NCBI RefSeq assembly: GCF_028291745.1
Contig: NZ_JAQGNQ010000093.1
Location: 1 to 64,000 of the forward strand
Reading direction: 5' to 3'
Source of the DNA: Ramlibacter sp.
Lineage (GTDB): Bacteria > Pseudomonadota > Gammaproteobacteria > Burkholderiales > Burkholderiaceae_C
Length of the DNA stretch: 64,000 nt
Below are positions 23,336-32,687 of this stretch, one piece after another. Below the pieces are notes generated by a model. It saw only the letters and a list, made by a program, of their open reading frames with translations, made no database searches and was not told where the DNA came from. How positions within the stretch are numbered: position 1 is the stretch's first letter; the number at the start of each line of letters is the position of its first letter. The translations under genes and the position numbers were made by a program.

Positions 23336-25324
23336 TCACGCCGCCAGCTTCAACAACTCCGCCCCTTCCGCCACCTGGTCCCCCGGCGCGTACAACAACT
23401 CCGCCACAGTGCCGTCGACCGGCGCCGCGATCGTGTGCTCCATCTTCATCGCTTCGAGCACGGCCAGCGGCTGACCCTTGCGGACCTTGTCGCCGGCTTG
23501 CACCGCGAAGGACACCACCTTGCCCGGCATGGGCGCGGTGAGCCGTCCGACTTCCGCTGCACCTTCGCCCGCATGCGCCAGCAGGTCGATGCTCACGATC
23601 GGCGCGGCGCCGGCATCCGTGAACACGTGGTCGGTCTCGCCCTGCGTGTACACCGTGGCGCGAGTGCGCTGCGCGCCGTAGTGCACCTCGATGCCCTCTT
23701 CGGTCGCCCGAAAGGACAGCGGCGCGGATTGGCCATTCACCGCCAGCACCAATCCGCCATCGTGCAGCGTCGTGAGCTGCGCCTTCGCATGCGTGCCGCC
23801 GAAATCGAACTCCAGCCGACGACTCGCCGCGCCATGCGAACGCCAGCCATCGCGCCGGCTGAAGGGATCACTGCCGGCGAGCTGCGCCTCGTCGATCAGC
23901 GTCTTGGCAACGACGCAGGCAGCGGCCAGTTCCAGCGACAGCGGCTGCTGCTGGAACAGCACCGCCGCCTCCCGCTGGATCAAGGCGGTGTCGAGATCGG
24001 CCTGCGCAAACGAGCGGCTGCGCACCACGTGACGCAGGAACTGCACGTTGGTCGCGAGGCCGACGATGTGGGTGGCCGCCAGCGCCTCATCGAGCCGGGC
24101 CAGCGCCTCTTCCCGCGTGCTGCCGTGCACGATCAGCTTGGCGATCATGGAATCGTAGAACGGCGAGATCGCGTCGCCTGCGCGCACGCCATCGTCGATG
24201 CGGACGCTCGCCCGCCGGAAGGCGGCGGCCGGTGGCTTGCGGTACACGTGCAAGGTGCCCGTGGCCGGCAGGAAGTTGTTGTCCGGATTCTCTGCGCAGA
24301 TGCGCGCCTCGATCGCGTGGCCGTCGATGCGCAGGTCCGCCTGCTGCAGCGGCAGCGGTTCGCCGGCCGCGACGCGCAGTTGCCACTCGACGAGATCGAG
24401 GCCGGTGATCGCTTCCGTCACCGGGTGCTCCACCTGCAGCCGCGTGTTCATCTCCATGAAGAAGAAGTCCAGCTCGGAACCGCGCTGCTCCACGATGAAT
24501 TCCACGGTGCCGGCGCCGACGTAGTTCACCGCGCGCGCCGCGGCCACCGCGGCCTCTCCCATGCGACTGCGCATGGCTTCGCCCAGGCCCGGCGCGGGCG
24601 CCTCCTCCAGCACCTTCTGGTGGCGGCGCTGCACCGAGCAGTCGCGCTCGAACAGGTACACGTAATGCCCCTGCGTGTCGCCGAACACCTGGATCTCGAT
24701 GTGCCGCGGCCGCGTCACGTATTTCTCCACCAGCACCGCGGCATCGCCGAAGCTGTTGCGCGCCTCGCGCTGGCACGAGGCCAGGGCCGCCGCGAAGTCC
24801 TCGGCGCGTTCCACTGCCCGCATGCCCTTGCCACCGCCGCCGGCGCTGGCCTTGATCAGCACGGGATAGCCGATGCGCGCGGCCTCGCGGGCCAGCAGCC
24901 CCGGGTCCTGGTCCGCGCCGTGGTAGCCGGGCACGAGCGGCACGCCGGCCTGCGCCATCAGCCGCTTGGATTGCGCCTTCAGGCCCATGGCCTGGATCGC
25001 CGCGGCGGGCGGACCGATGAACACGATGCCCGCTTGCGCGCAGGCGGCGGCGAAGCCCTCGTTCTCGCTCAGGAAGCCGTAGCCCGGATGGATCGCCTGC
25101 GCACCGGTGGCCCGGGCCGCCTCGATGATCCGCTCCCAGCGCAGGTAGCTGTCCTGCGGCGCGCTGCCGCCAATGGGCACGGCCTCGTCGCAGGCGTGCA
25201 CGTGCTTGGCATCGGCATCGGCCTCGGAGTACACGGCCACCGTGCGGATCGCCATGCGCCTGGCCGTAGCAGCGACACGGCAGGCAATCTCCCCCCGGTT
25301 GGCAATCAGGATCTTGCGGAACAT
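23336..25324 (-). CDS. liuD: Methylcrotonyl-CoA carboxylase, biotin-carrying alpha subunit
   Basis: Carboxylates biotin with ATP and bicarbonate, then passes it to the partner subunit that carboxylates 3-methylcrotonyl-CoA in leucine/isovalerate breakdown. The 662-residue chain has the biotin carboxylase N-domain (MFRKILIANRGEIACR), an ATP-grasp with KASAGGGGKGMR, the EMNTRLQVEHPVTE motif, a linker domain of about 450-590, and a C-terminal biotinyl domain with AMKM (EAMKMEH, about residue 626). The cognate beta subunit is encoded at 27470-29092. ATG 25324 overlaps by 1 bp the stop of the DUF4126 gene. Alternative acyl-CoA carboxylases are similar, but the neighbours favour methylcrotonyl-CoA. 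Confidence 0.95.
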   Translation of the reverse strand: MFRKILIANRGEIACRVAATARRMAIRTVAVYSEADADAKHVHACDEAVPIGGSAPQDSYLRWERIIEAARATGAQAIHPGYGFLSENEGFAAACAQAGIVFIGPPAAAIQAMGLKAQSKRLMAQAGVPLVPGYHGADQDPGLLAREAARIGYPVLIKASAGGGGKGMRAVERAEDFAAALASCQREARNSFGDAAVLVEKYVTRPRHIEIQVFGDTQGHYVYLFERDCSVQRRHQKVLEEAPAPGLGEAMRSRMGEAAVAAARAVNYVGAGTVEFIVEQRGSELDFFFMEMNTRLQVEHPVTEAITGLDLVEWQLRVAAGEPLPLQQADLRIDGHAIEARICAENPDNNFLPATGTLHVYRKPPAAAFRRASVRIDDGVRAGDAISPFYDSMIAKLIVHGSTREEALARLDEALAATHIVGLATNVQFLRHVVRSRSFAQADLDTALIQREAAVLFQQQPLSLELAAACVVAKTLIDEAQLAGSDPFSRRDGWRSHGAASRRLEFDFGGTHAKAQLTTLHDGGLVLAVNGQSAPLSFRATEEGIEVHYGAQRTRATVYTQGETDHVFTDAGAAPIVSIDLLAHAGEGAAEVGRLTAPMPGKVVSFAVQAGDKVRKGQPLAVLEAMKMEHTIAAPVDGTVAELLYAPGDQVAEGAELLKLAA

Positions 25325-25962
25325 CAACCCAGCTCCCGCGGCAATGGCCGCCCCTTGAAGAATGCGCCCACGCCCTGCACCACCTTGCGCAGGAAGCGGG
25401 TCAGCACCACCAGCAGAATGACGGCCAGCACGATGCTCACCAGCAGCACGACGCCGAAGGCGAAGGGATGCGCCGCGGAGAGCCACAGCATGAAGACGAC
25501 CAGGCCGTCTTCCCCCAGCGACACGGCCACATTGGAAAAAGGTTCCGGCGAGGTGTTGACGGCGGCACGCGTGGTCATCTTGGCCGCGTGACTGGTGGCC
25601 GCGAGGCTGCCGCCCAGGATGGCCGCGATCCAGCCCATCGCCTGGCTGTCGGCACCGAGCGCGCCGGCCGCCAGCGCCGCGCCGGCCGGAATGCGGATCA
25701 CGGTGTGCACCGCGTCCCAGACCGTGTCCACCAGCGGAATCTTGTCGGCGAAGAATTCGGCGAACAGCATGAAACCGCTGGCGATCAGCACGCCGGGATG
25801 CTGCAGGATGTGCAGGCCCGGAGGCAGGGGCACCCATCCGAGCCAGCCCGCGAGGCCGGTCAGAAAGACCGCGGCATAGAGCCGAAAGCCGCTCGCCCAG
25901 CCGAGCGCCGCGGCCAGCGCCAGCAGGTGCGGTGTATCCAGGACGTGGCCCAGGGCGTCCAC
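25324..25962 (-). CDS. DUF4126 membrane protein
   Basis: A 212-residue integral membrane protein of unknown function with four or five hydrophobic segments (LLALAAALGWASGFRLYAAVFLTGLAG, GVLIASGFMLFAEFFADKIP, AGAALAAGALG, WIAAILGGSLAATSHAAK and the C-terminal VVLLVSIVLAVILLVVLTRFL). The FADKIPLVDTVWDAVHTVIR stretch is typical of the DUF4126 family. The start is GTG 25962 with GGGAG 6 nt upstream. It is wedged with 1-bp spacing between the hydratase and carboxylase genes, so it is translated with the leucine-degradation genes, but no catabolic role for the family is known to me. Confidence 0.87.
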   Translation of the reverse strand: MDALGHVLDTPHLLALAAALGWASGFRLYAAVFLTGLAGWLGWVPLPPGLHILQHPGVLIASGFMLFAEFFADKIPLVDTVWDAVHTVIRIPAGAALAAGALGADSQAMGWIAAILGGSLAATSHAAKMTTRAAVNTSPEPFSNVAVSLGEDGLVVFMLWLSAAHPFAFGVVLLVSIVLAVILLVVLTRFLRKVVQGVGAFFKGRPLPRELG

Positions 25963-25963
25963 T

Positions 25964-26749
25964 TCAGCTCCCGGAGACCCACTGCGGTTTGCGCTTGGCC
26001 AGGAAGGCCTGGATGCCCTCGCGCCCCTCGTCGCTGGCTCGGATGTCCGCGATGCCCTCCACCGTGCGCCGCACCAGGCCAGCGCCGATCTCGTGGCCCG
26101 CCACATCGTGCAGCAGACTCTTGCAGGCCTTCAGTGCCTGCGGCCCGGCGTTGACCAGCGACTGCGCGATCTCGCCCAGCCTGGCATCGAGTGCGTCGGC
26201 CGGCACGGCCTCATGCACCAGGCCCATGCGCAGTGCCGCGGCGGCATCGAAGCGCTCGGCGGTGAGAAACCAGCGATGCGCCGCGCGCGCGCCGATCGCG
26301 CGGATCACGTAGGGACTGATGGTGGCCGGGATCAGCCCCAGCCGCACTTCGCTCAGGCAGAACTGCGCGCTGTCCGCGGCCACCGCCATGTCGCAGACGG
26401 CCACCAGCCCCACGCCGCCCGCGTAGGTGTCGCCGTGCACGCGCGCGATCGTCGGCTTGGGACAGCGGTAGATCACCTCGAGCAGGCGGGCCAGCCGGGA
26501 CGCGTCCTCGATGTTCTCCTCGCGCGTGTACTCCGCCATGCGTTTCATCCAGTTCAGGTCGGCGCCGGCGCAGAAGGCGGGGCCGGCACCGGCGAGCACG
26601 ACGCAGCGCACCTCGTCGCGCTTGGCGAGTTCGAGGAACACCGCGGTGAGTTCGGCGATGACCTCGTCGTTGAAGGCGTTGCGCACGTCGGGGCGGTTGA
26701 GGGTGACCGTCTCCACGCCGCGATCGAATTGCAGGGCAAGGTGTTTCAT
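25964..26749 (-). CDS. liuC: Enoyl-CoA hydratase/isomerase family protein, probably methylglutaconyl-CoA hydratase
   Basis: Crotonase-fold enzyme of 261 residues, predicted to hydrate 3-methylglutaconyl-CoA to HMG-CoA. The oxyanion-hole segments are FCAGADLNWM (about 60-69) and GDTYAGGVGLVAVCD (about 106-120), and the catalytic Glu is in CLSEVRLGLIPATISPYV. The gene stands between the two methylcrotonyl-CoA carboxylase subunits on the same strand, the usual position of liuC, and this supports the substrate. ATG 26749 is preceded by AAAGGA with 6 nt spacing. Confidence 0.93.
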   Translation of the reverse strand: MKHLALQFDRGVETVTLNRPDVRNAFNDEVIAELTAVFLELAKRDEVRCVVLAGAGPAFCAGADLNWMKRMAEYTREENIEDASRLARLLEVIYRCPKPTIARVHGDTYAGGVGLVAVCDMAVAADSAQFCLSEVRLGLIPATISPYVIRAIGARAAHRWFLTAERFDAAAALRMGLVHEAVPADALDARLGEIAQSLVNAGPQALKACKSLLHDVAGHEIGAGLVRRTVEGIADIRASDEGREGIQAFLAKRKPQWVSGS

Positions 26750-26787
26750 GTTCGTCCTTTCGCTGGATGCGTGATGCGGCCGGTGCC

Positions 26788-27189
26788 TCAGTGGCGCCAC
26801 GTGCGCAGTCCGCGCACCTGCTCGAAGGCGTCGAAGTCGCGGCCGCGATGCAGCAGGGTGTACCCGTTTTCTATGCAGAAGCTGGCGATCAGGACGTCCA
26901 TGCCACTGCGGAGCGTGAAGCCCGCCGCCCGCAACGCGCGGTAGTGCTGGGCAGCCTCGATCGCCATTCCCGCGCCGCCCGCCGTCTCCACGTCCAGGGC
27001 TCCCATCAGCAGGCGGGCCTGCCGGAACTCGCGCTCGTGGCGGAACCCGCGCAGCACTTCGTACAGGACGAGGTCCGGCACCACGATGCGTACCTCGCCC
27101 TCGTCGAGCAGGCGGTGCAGCGTGCGGCTTTGCGGCGTCGCCGCGCCACCGAAGAAATCGATCCAGACGCCCGAGTCAACGACCAGCAC
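26788..27189 (-). CDS. vapC: VapC-type PIN-domain ribonuclease toxin
   Basis: A 133-residue PIN domain, predicted Mg-dependent RNase and toxin of a type II module. Acidic site residues are Asp5 in VVDSGVWIDFF, Glu in YEVLRGFRHE, Asp in SGMDVLIASFC and Asp in GRDFDAF. Start GTG 27189 has AAGG 7 nt upstream and overlaps the antitoxin gene by 14 bp, the usual coupled arrangement. The pair interrupts the leucine-degradation genes between carboxylase beta and hydratase, indicating insertion into that cluster. The RNA target is unknown. Confidence 0.92.
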   Translation of the reverse strand: MLVVDSGVWIDFFGGAATPQSRTLHRLLDEGEVRIVVPDLVLYEVLRGFRHEREFRQARLLMGALDVETAGGAGMAIEAAQHYRALRAAGFTLRSGMDVLIASFCIENGYTLLHRGRDFDAFEQVRGLRTWRH

Positions 27190-27430
27190 GGCGTCGCCTT
27201 CCCCCCGGCTCCTGCGCTTCGGCGCGGGTGGCAATGGCGGGCGCCGCCCAGTCGGAGCGCTCGCCGCCTTCCCACTTCAGCCGGCCTTCCCACTTCAGGA
27301 TCTCGCGACAGGCAGCCTGGCGCGCCAGCAGGCGCAGCCCGGCCTCGACGGCTTCCTTCTTGGTCTGGTACGGGCCCGCCTTCATGGCTTCGGCCAGCAG
27401 GCCGTCGTCGATGTCGATGTTGGTGCGCAT
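27176..27430 (-). CDS. vapB: VapB-type antitoxin
   Basis: An 84-residue antitoxin of the VapB/DUF2191 group. The N-terminal MRTNIDIDDGLLAEAMKAG followed by TKKEAVEAGLRLLARQ is the ribbon-helix-helix DNA-binding fold; the C-terminal part with WEG repeats (KWEGRLKWEGG) wraps the toxin in known homologues. ATG 27430 is chosen over GTG 27442; GGAG lies about 11 nt upstream. It overlaps vapC. Such antitoxins repress their own promoter, so the promoter is expected in the 40 bp between this gene and liuB. Confidence 0.92.
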   Translation of the reverse strand: MRTNIDIDDGLLAEAMKAGPYQTKKEAVEAGLRLLARQAACREILKWEGRLKWEGGERSDWAAPAIATRAEAQEPGGRRRRAGR

Positions 27431-27469
27431 GATGTGTACCACTCCTGCTTTCCATACACATTCTGCACC

Positions 27470-29092
27470 TCACATCCGGAACACGCCAAATTTCGTCTCC
27501 CCGATGGTCGCGTTCATCGCGGCGGACAGGCCGAGCGCCAGCACGCGGCGGGTGTCCGCCGGATCGATCACGCCATCGTCCCACAGGCGCGCGCTGGCGT
27601 AATAGGGATGCGACTGGTGCGCGAACTGCTCCAGCAGCGGCTGCTTGAAGGCCGCCTCTTCCTCGGCGCTCCACTGGCCGCCGCGCGCCTCGATGCCGTC
27701 GCGCCTGACGGTGGCCAGCACGCTGGCCGCCTGCTCGCCGCCCATGACGGCAATGCGGGCGTTCGGCCACATCCACAGAAAGCGCGGCGAATAGGCGCGG
27801 CCGCACATGCCGTAGTTGCCGGCGCCGTAGCTGCCGCCGATGATCACGGTGAACTTGGGCACGCTGGCCGTCGCCACCGCCGTCACCATCTTGGCGCCGT
27901 GGCGGGCGATGCCTTCAGCCTCGTACTTGCGGCCCACCATGAAGCCGGTGATGTTCTGCAGGAACACCAGCGGCACCTTGCGCTGGCAGCACAGTTCGAT
28001 GAAGTGCGCGCCCTTCTGCGCCGATTCGGAAAACAGGATGCCGTTGTTGGCGACGATGCCCACCGGCATGCCTTCGATGTGGGCGAAGCCGCACACCAGC
28101 GTCGCGCCGTAGCGCGCCTTGAATTCGTGGAAGTCCGAGCCGTCGACGATGCGGGCGATGATCTCGCGCACGTCGAAGGGCTTGCGCGTATCGGTCGGAA
28201 TGACGCCGTACAGCTCCTTGCCGTCGTACCTGGGCGGCTCGGGCTGGCGCAGTTCCAGCGGCGGCACCTTGGGCTTGTTCAGCGTCGCCACGGCGCGCCG
28301 GGCGAGCGCCAGCGCATGCGCGTCGTTCATGGCCAGGTGGTCGGCCACGCCGGAGAGCCGCGTGTGCACGTCGCCGCCGCCCAGGTCCTCCGCGCTCACC
28401 ACCTCGCCGGTGGCGGCCTTCACCAGCGGTGGTCCGCCCAGGAAGATGGTGCCCTGCTCCTTGACGATGATGGTCTCGTCGCTCATCGCCGGCACGTAGG
28501 CGCCGCCGGCCGTGCACGATCCCATCACGACCGCGATCTGCGCGATGCCCTGCGCCGAGAGGTTGGCCTGGTTGTAGAAGATGCGGCCGAAGTGGTCGCG
28601 GTCGGGGAACACCTCGTCCTGGTTCGGCAGGTTGGCGCCGCCTGAGTCCACCAGGTAGATGCAGGGCAGGCGGTTCTGCGCGGCGATCTCCTGCGCCCGC
28701 AGGTGCTTCTTGACGGTGAGCGGATAGTAGGTGCCGCCCTTCACCGTGGCGTCGTTGCAGACGATCATGCAATCGATGCCGCTGACACGGCCGATGCCGG
28801 CGATCATGCCGGCGCAAGGCGCGTCCATGGTGCCGTCCTTGCCCAGGTACATGCCGTGCGCGGCCAGGGGCGCGATCTCCAGGAAGGGCGTGCCGGGGTC
28901 CAGCAGCATCTGCACGCGCTCGCGCGGTGGCAGCTTGCCGCGTGCCTCGTGCTTCTTGCGCGCCGCCTCGCCGCCACCGGCCGCATGCAGCGCCACCTGC
29001 GCATTCAGATCGGCCACCAGCGCCTGCATGGCAGCGGCATTCGACTGGAAGTCCGCGGAACGGGGATTGAGCTGGGTCTCCAGGGCAGGCAT
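27470..29092 (-). CDS. liuB: Methylcrotonyl-CoA carboxylase, carboxyltransferase beta subunit
   Basis: Transfers the carboxyl group from biotin to 3-methylcrotonyl-CoA. The 540-residue chain carries the paired crotonase-like carboxyltransferase domains, with [20 protein letters not shown] and the CoA/oxyanion glycine loops [15 protein letters not shown] and [27 protein letters not shown] is also typical of this subunit. Length is as in MccB/LiuB (about 535). The alpha subunit follows after vapBC, liuC and a DUF4126 gene. ATG 29092 heads the cluster on this strand; an isovaleryl-CoA dehydrogenase gene, often next to it, is not in the window. Confidence 0.96.
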   Translation of the reverse strand: MPALETQLNPRSADFQSNAAAMQALVADLNAQVALHAAGGGEAARKKHEARGKLPPRERVQMLLDPGTPFLEIAPLAAHGMYLGKDGTMDAPCAGMIAGIGRVSGIDCMIVCNDATVKGGTYYPLTVKKHLRAQEIAAQNRLPCIYLVDSGGANLPNQDEVFPDRDHFGRIFYNQANLSAQGIAQIAVVMGSCTAGGAYVPAMSDETIIVKEQGTIFLGGPPLVKAATGEVVSAEDLGGGDVHTRLSGVADHLAMNDAHALALARRAVATLNKPKVPPLELRQPEPPRYDGKELYGVIPTDTRKPFDVREIIARIVDGSDFHEFKARYGATLVCGFAHIEGMPVGIVANNGILFSESAQKGAHFIELCCQRKVPLVFLQNITGFMVGRKYEAEGIARHGAKMVTAVATASVPKFTVIIGGSYGAGNYGMCGRAYSPRFLWMWPNARIAVMGGEQAASVLATVRRDGIEARGGQWSAEEEAAFKQPLLEQFAHQSHPYYASARLWDDGVIDPADTRRVLALGLSAAMNATIGETKFGVFRM

Positions 29093-29384
29093 GTCTCGGT
29101 CTTGGTAGGGGGGTGAGTCGCTCCCGAAGATAGCGCCATCCCGCCCAGCTTGGGGCAGAGCAAGCGCATCGGCGGGGCGGCAAGTTGCCCATCGTGCCAC
29201 TCTCCGCACCGCCTGCGCGCATGCGCTCCATTCCGGTGCCGGTTGCGCAGCGACGCGCCCCCCAAGCGCCACCAAGCCGCCCTTTGCCTGGGCACGCGGC
29301 TTGCACTCAGCCCTGGAACCGGGCGCGGCGTCCGCGGGCTTGCCGCGACCGGCCCTCCCCGCAACCCACTCCAGGAGAACGCCC

Positions 29385-30197
29385 GTGGCCTACCTTGTCC
29401 CCTCCGAATTCGTCACCAAGATGGTCGACGCCGGGGAATCCAAGATCTTCATGGCGCCGCGCGACACGCTGATCCGCGCGTACATGGCCGGTGCGATCCT
29501 CGCGCTGGCGGCGGTCTTTGCGGTGAGCATCAACGTGCAGACGGGCCAACCCATCGTCGGCGCCATCCTGTTCCCGGTGGGCTTCTGCATGCTTTACCTG
29601 CTGGGCTTCGACCTGCTCACCGGCGTGTTCGTGCTCACTCCCCTCGCGTGGATCGACAAGCGTCCCGGCGTCACCTGGCAGGGCGTGCTGAAGAACTGGG
29701 GGCTCGTCTTCGTGGGCAACTTCGCGGGCGCCTTCACCGTCGCCGCCCTGATGGCGATCGTCTTCACCTTCGGCTTCTCCACGGAACCCAATGCAGTGGG
29801 CAAGGCGATCGGCGTGATCGGCGAGAACCGCACGCTGGGCTATGCGAAGTACGGCGCGGCCGGCATGCTGACGCTGTTCGTGCGCGGCATGCTGTGCAAC
29901 TGGATGGTGTCCACCGGCGTGGTGGGCGCGATGATCTCCACCACCGTCAGCGGCAAGGTGATCGCGATGTGGATGCCGATCATGCTGTTCTTCTACATGA
30001 CCTTCGAACATTCGGTGGTCAACATGTTCCTGTTTCCCTCGGGCCTGATGCTGGGCGGCCACTTCTCGATTCTCGACTACATGATCTGGAACGAGATCCC
30101 CACGGTGCTGGGCAACCTGATCGGCGGCTTGTCCTTCACCGGCCTGACGCTCTATGCCACGCACCTGAAGACCGCGCCGCGCCGCGTCGCCGCCTGA
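29385..30197 (+). CDS. Formate/nitrite transporter (FNT) family channel
   Basis: A 270-residue inner-membrane protein with six hydrophobic segments, the FNT plan, in which pentamers pass formate, nitrite or similar small anions. Half-helix filter motifs are [11 protein letters not shown] (about residue 80) and LCNWMVSTG (about residue 170), and NMFLFPSG follows. Start GTG 29385 has AGGAG 7 nt upstream. The 290-bp divergent gap to liuB shows no other gene and must hold both promoters. The neighbour downstream is a phosphatase-kinase often found with nitrate/nitrite genes, so nitrite is the favoured substrate by inference. Confidence 0.92.
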   Translation: MAYLVPSEFVTKMVDAGESKIFMAPRDTLIRAYMAGAILALAAVFAVSINVQTGQPIVGAILFPVGFCMLYLLGFDLLTGVFVLTPLAWIDKRPGVTWQGVLKNWGLVFVGNFAGAFTVAALMAIVFTFGFSTEPNAVGKAIGVIGENRTLGYAKYGAAGMLTLFVRGMLCNWMVSTGVVGAMISTTVSGKVIAMWMPIMLFFYMTFEHSVVNMFLFPSGLMLGGHFSILDYMIWNEIPTVLGNLIGGLSFTGLTLYATHLKTAPRRVAA

Positions 30198-30250
30198 GAT
30201 GCCGTGAACGAATCGCTCACGCCCGCGCGTCGATTCATTCACAGCGTGTT

Positions 30251-31975
30251 GTGCCGCTGAAGGTCGCCGCCGGCCAGTACTCCGCAGCCGGCCGCAAGCC
30301 GGCCAACCAGGACTTCCACGGCCTGGCCGTTCCGCGCGAGCCGCTGCTGGCGACCAAGGGCGTGGCCATCGCGCTGGCCGACGGCATCAGCAGCAGCGCC
30401 TCGGGCCGGCAGGCCAGCGCCGCGGCGGTGCACGGCTTCCTCGCCGACTACTACTGCACCTCGGAAACGTGGTCGGTGAAGAAGTCGGTCGAGCGCGTGC
30501 TGGCGGCCATCAACTCGTGGCTGTTCGCGCAGACGCAGCAGGGCCAGGGCCGCTACGACAAGGACCGCGGGTGGGTCTGCACCTTCAGCGCCATCGTCGT
30601 CAAGGGACGCACGGCGCACCTGTTCCACGTCGGCGATGCGCGCATCTGGCAGGTGCAGGGACAGGCCCTCGAGCCGCTCACGACGGAGCACCGGGTGCAT
30701 GTGGGTGGCGGCCAGAGCCACCTCGGGCGGGCGCTGGGCGTCGCGCCCCACCTGGAGATCGATTACCGCAGCGTGCCGCTGGCGCCGGGCGACACCTTCG
30801 TGCTGGCCACCGACGGCGTGCACGAGCACGTGCCCCATGGCGCCATCCTCGCCGCGCTGACCACGCACGACAACGACCTGGATGCTGCGGCCCGCGCGAT
30901 CGCCGACCAGGCGCTGCATCGCGGCAGCGAGGACAACCTCACGGTGCAGGTGTTGCGCATCGAGGCCTTGCCGCAGCCCGAGGCCGGCGAGCTGCACGAC
31001 GCGGCTGCCGCGCTGCCGCTGCCGCCGCTGCTGGCGCCGCGCATGGAGTTCGACGGCTGGACCATCGTGCGTGAGCTGCATGCCAGCAGCCGCAGCCACA
31101 TCCACCTGGCGGTGGACCTGGCCACGCAGCAGATCGCCGTGCTGAAGACGCCTTCGATAGCTCTGGCCGACGATCCGGCCTACCGCGAACGCTTCCTGCT
31201 GGAGGAATGGGTGGCGCGGCGCATCGACAGCCCGCACGTGGTGCGTGCCGTCGCCACAGGCCGGCCCCGCCGCGCGCTCTACCTCGCGCTGGAGTACATC
31301 GAGGGCCGCACCTTGCGCCAGTGGATGGTGGACCATCCGCGGCCCCCGCTCGATGCGGTGCGCGCCATCGTCGGGCAGGTCGCGCGCGGGCTGCGTGCAT
31401 TGCACCGCATGGAGATGGTCCACCAGGACCTGCGGCCGGAGAACGTGATGATCGATGCCACCGGCACGGTGCGCATCATCGACCTGGGTGCGACCAGCGT
31501 CGCCGGCATCGTCGAGACCACCGGCCGCGGCGACCACCTGCTGGGCACGCCGCAGTACAGCGCGCCCGAATGCTTTCTGGGCGGCGGCGGCACGCCAGCG
31601 GCCGACCAGTTCGCGCTGGCGGTGATCGGCTACGAGATGCTCACCGGGCAGCTGCCTCATGGCGCGCAGCTGGCGCAATGCCGCACGCTGGCGCAGCAAA
31701 AGCGGGTGCGCTATCGAACGCTGCTGGCCGTGCGCCCCGAGCTGCCCTTGTGGATCGACGAGGCGCTGCGCAAGGCCGTGCAGCCGGAGCCGCAGCGCCG
31801 GCACGGCGACGTCGACGAGTTCGTCGCCAGCCTGCATCGGCCCGACTCGGCGCAGCCGGTGCGGCGCCGGCCGCCACTGGCGGCGCGCGATCCGGTGGCC
31901 TTCTGGCAAGGTGTGTCCTTGCTGCTGGCGATCGGCTGGCTGGCGATGTGGGGCCTGCGATCGGTGGGCGCGTGA
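30251..31975 (+). CDS. Bifunctional PP2C phosphatase-Ser/Thr protein kinase with C-terminal membrane anchor
   Basis: One 574-residue chain joins an N-terminal PP2C phosphatase (about 1-240) to a Hanks-type kinase (about 260-530) and one C-terminal membrane helix (FWQGVSLLLAIGWLAMWGL). Phosphatase metal sites are NQDF, LADGIS, VGDARIW, ATDGVHEHV and SEDNLTV. Kinase marks are the VAIK-type lysine in IAVLKTP, HQDLRPENVM in place of HRDLKxxN, IIDLGA in place of DFG, and GTPQYSAPE. The glycine loop is degenerate. The DLG variant keeps the metal-binding Asp, so activity is likely. It follows the FNT gene by 53 bp. GTG 30251 is the start; its ribosome site is weak. Opposing activities in one chain suggest a self-limiting switch. 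Confidence 0.9.
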   Translation: MPLKVAAGQYSAAGRKPANQDFHGLAVPREPLLATKGVAIALADGISSSASGRQASAAAVHGFLADYYCTSETWSVKKSVERVLAAINSWLFAQTQQGQGRYDKDRGWVCTFSAIVVKGRTAHLFHVGDARIWQVQGQALEPLTTEHRVHVGGGQSHLGRALGVAPHLEIDYRSVPLAPGDTFVLATDGVHEHVPHGAILAALTTHDNDLDAAARAIADQALHRGSEDNLTVQVLRIEALPQPEAGELHDAAAALPLPPLLAPRMEFDGWTIVRELHASSRSHIHLAVDLATQQIAVLKTPSIALADDPAYRERFLLEEWVARRIDSPHVVRAVATGRPRRALYLALEYIEGRTLRQWMVDHPRPPLDAVRAIVGQVARGLRALHRMEMVHQDLRPENVMIDATGTVRIIDLGATSVAGIVETTGRGDHLLGTPQYSAPECFLGGGGTPAADQFALAVIGYEMLTGQLPHGAQLAQCRTLAQQKRVRYRTLLAVRPELPLWIDEALRKAVQPEPQRRHGDVDEFVASLHRPDSAQPVRRRPPLAARDPVAFWQGVSLLLAIGWLAMWGLRSVGA

Positions 31976-32024
31976 TGGCGCGGCCGGCGCTAGGATTGCG
32001 GCCACCCCACGGCCGGAGCCCGCG

Positions 32025-32513
32025 ATGAACAAACCCCTGCGCACCCTGGCGCTGCTTGCCTCCCTGGTTCTTGCCGGCGCCGCGCAGGCGCAGGTGCCGC
32101 CGCAAGGCAACGCCGACCAGGAGAGCATGCTGGCCGCAGCCGACGCGCATGTCGCCGCCAACAAGCGCCTGGTGTACGACTTCTGGCGCGAGGTGTTCGA
32201 GGGCGGCCATCTCGAATTCGCCGACAAGTACCTGGCCGAGGGCTACATCCAGCACAACCCGAACGTGCCCACGGGCCGCGCCGCCTTCGTCACCTTCTTC
32301 GGCCGCTTCGTCAAGCCGAAGCCGGTGGCGGCCCGCATCAACGCGCCGCTGGTGGCCGTCGTGGGCGAAGGCGACATGGTGGTGCTGGCCTTCGCGCGCG
32401 AGAACCCCGACCCGAAGGACCCCACGCGCAAGTACGCGACGACGTGGTTCGACATGTTCCGCCTCGAAGGCGGGAAGATCGCGGAGCACTGGGATCCGGC
32501 GTTGAAACAGTAG
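32025..32513 (+). CDS. Exported SnoaL-like (NTF2-fold) protein
   Basis: A 162-residue protein with a cleavable signal peptide (MNKPLRTLALLASLVLAGAAQA). The mature part is a SnoaL/NTF2-like domain: VYDFWREVFEGGHLEFADKYL, then YIQHNPNVPTGRAAFVTFF with the conserved QHNP motif, and WFDMFRLEGGKIAEHWD at the end. Polyketide cyclases and lactonase-like proteins share this fold, but most exported members have no known activity. It is followed by a GC-rich hairpin pair and is 50 bp downstream of the phosphatase-kinase gene. Confidence 0.88.
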   Translation: MNKPLRTLALLASLVLAGAAQAQVPPQGNADQESMLAAADAHVAANKRLVYDFWREVFEGGHLEFADKYLAEGYIQHNPNVPTGRAAFVTFFGRFVKPKPVAARINAPLVAVVGEGDMVVLAFARENPDPKDPTRKYATTWFDMFRLEGGKIAEHWDPALKQ

Positions 32514-32519
32514 GATGGG

Positions 32520-32599
32520 ATGGGCGAAGCCCACACCACCATGCGCCCCCGGGGCAGGCATGGCGGCCGCACGGTGGGGTGCCCTGCGGGCACCCCACC
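32520..32599. repeat. GC-rich hairpin repeat
   Basis: GGTGGGGTGCCC (32573-32584) pairs perfectly with GGGCACCCCACC (32588-32599) around TGC, and a smaller TGGGC-GAA-GCCCA hairpin lies at 32520-32532. The core is the same as in the inverted repeat at 23243-23330. It lies after the SnoaL-like gene and may end its transcript. Confidence 0.8.
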
Positions 32600-32687
32600 C
32601 TACCTGGGCCGCTGGTTAACCCCCGTCACTGCCGCCCCGCCCAGCCCCTATCCTGCACTCCCGCCCACCGCCTCCGGAGACTGCCCG

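Noticed and set aside
29150-30250. Upstream extension of the phosphatase-kinase frame through the FNT gene
   Set aside because: This part is out of frame with the well-supported FNT protein; conserved PP2C sequence begins only at 30251.
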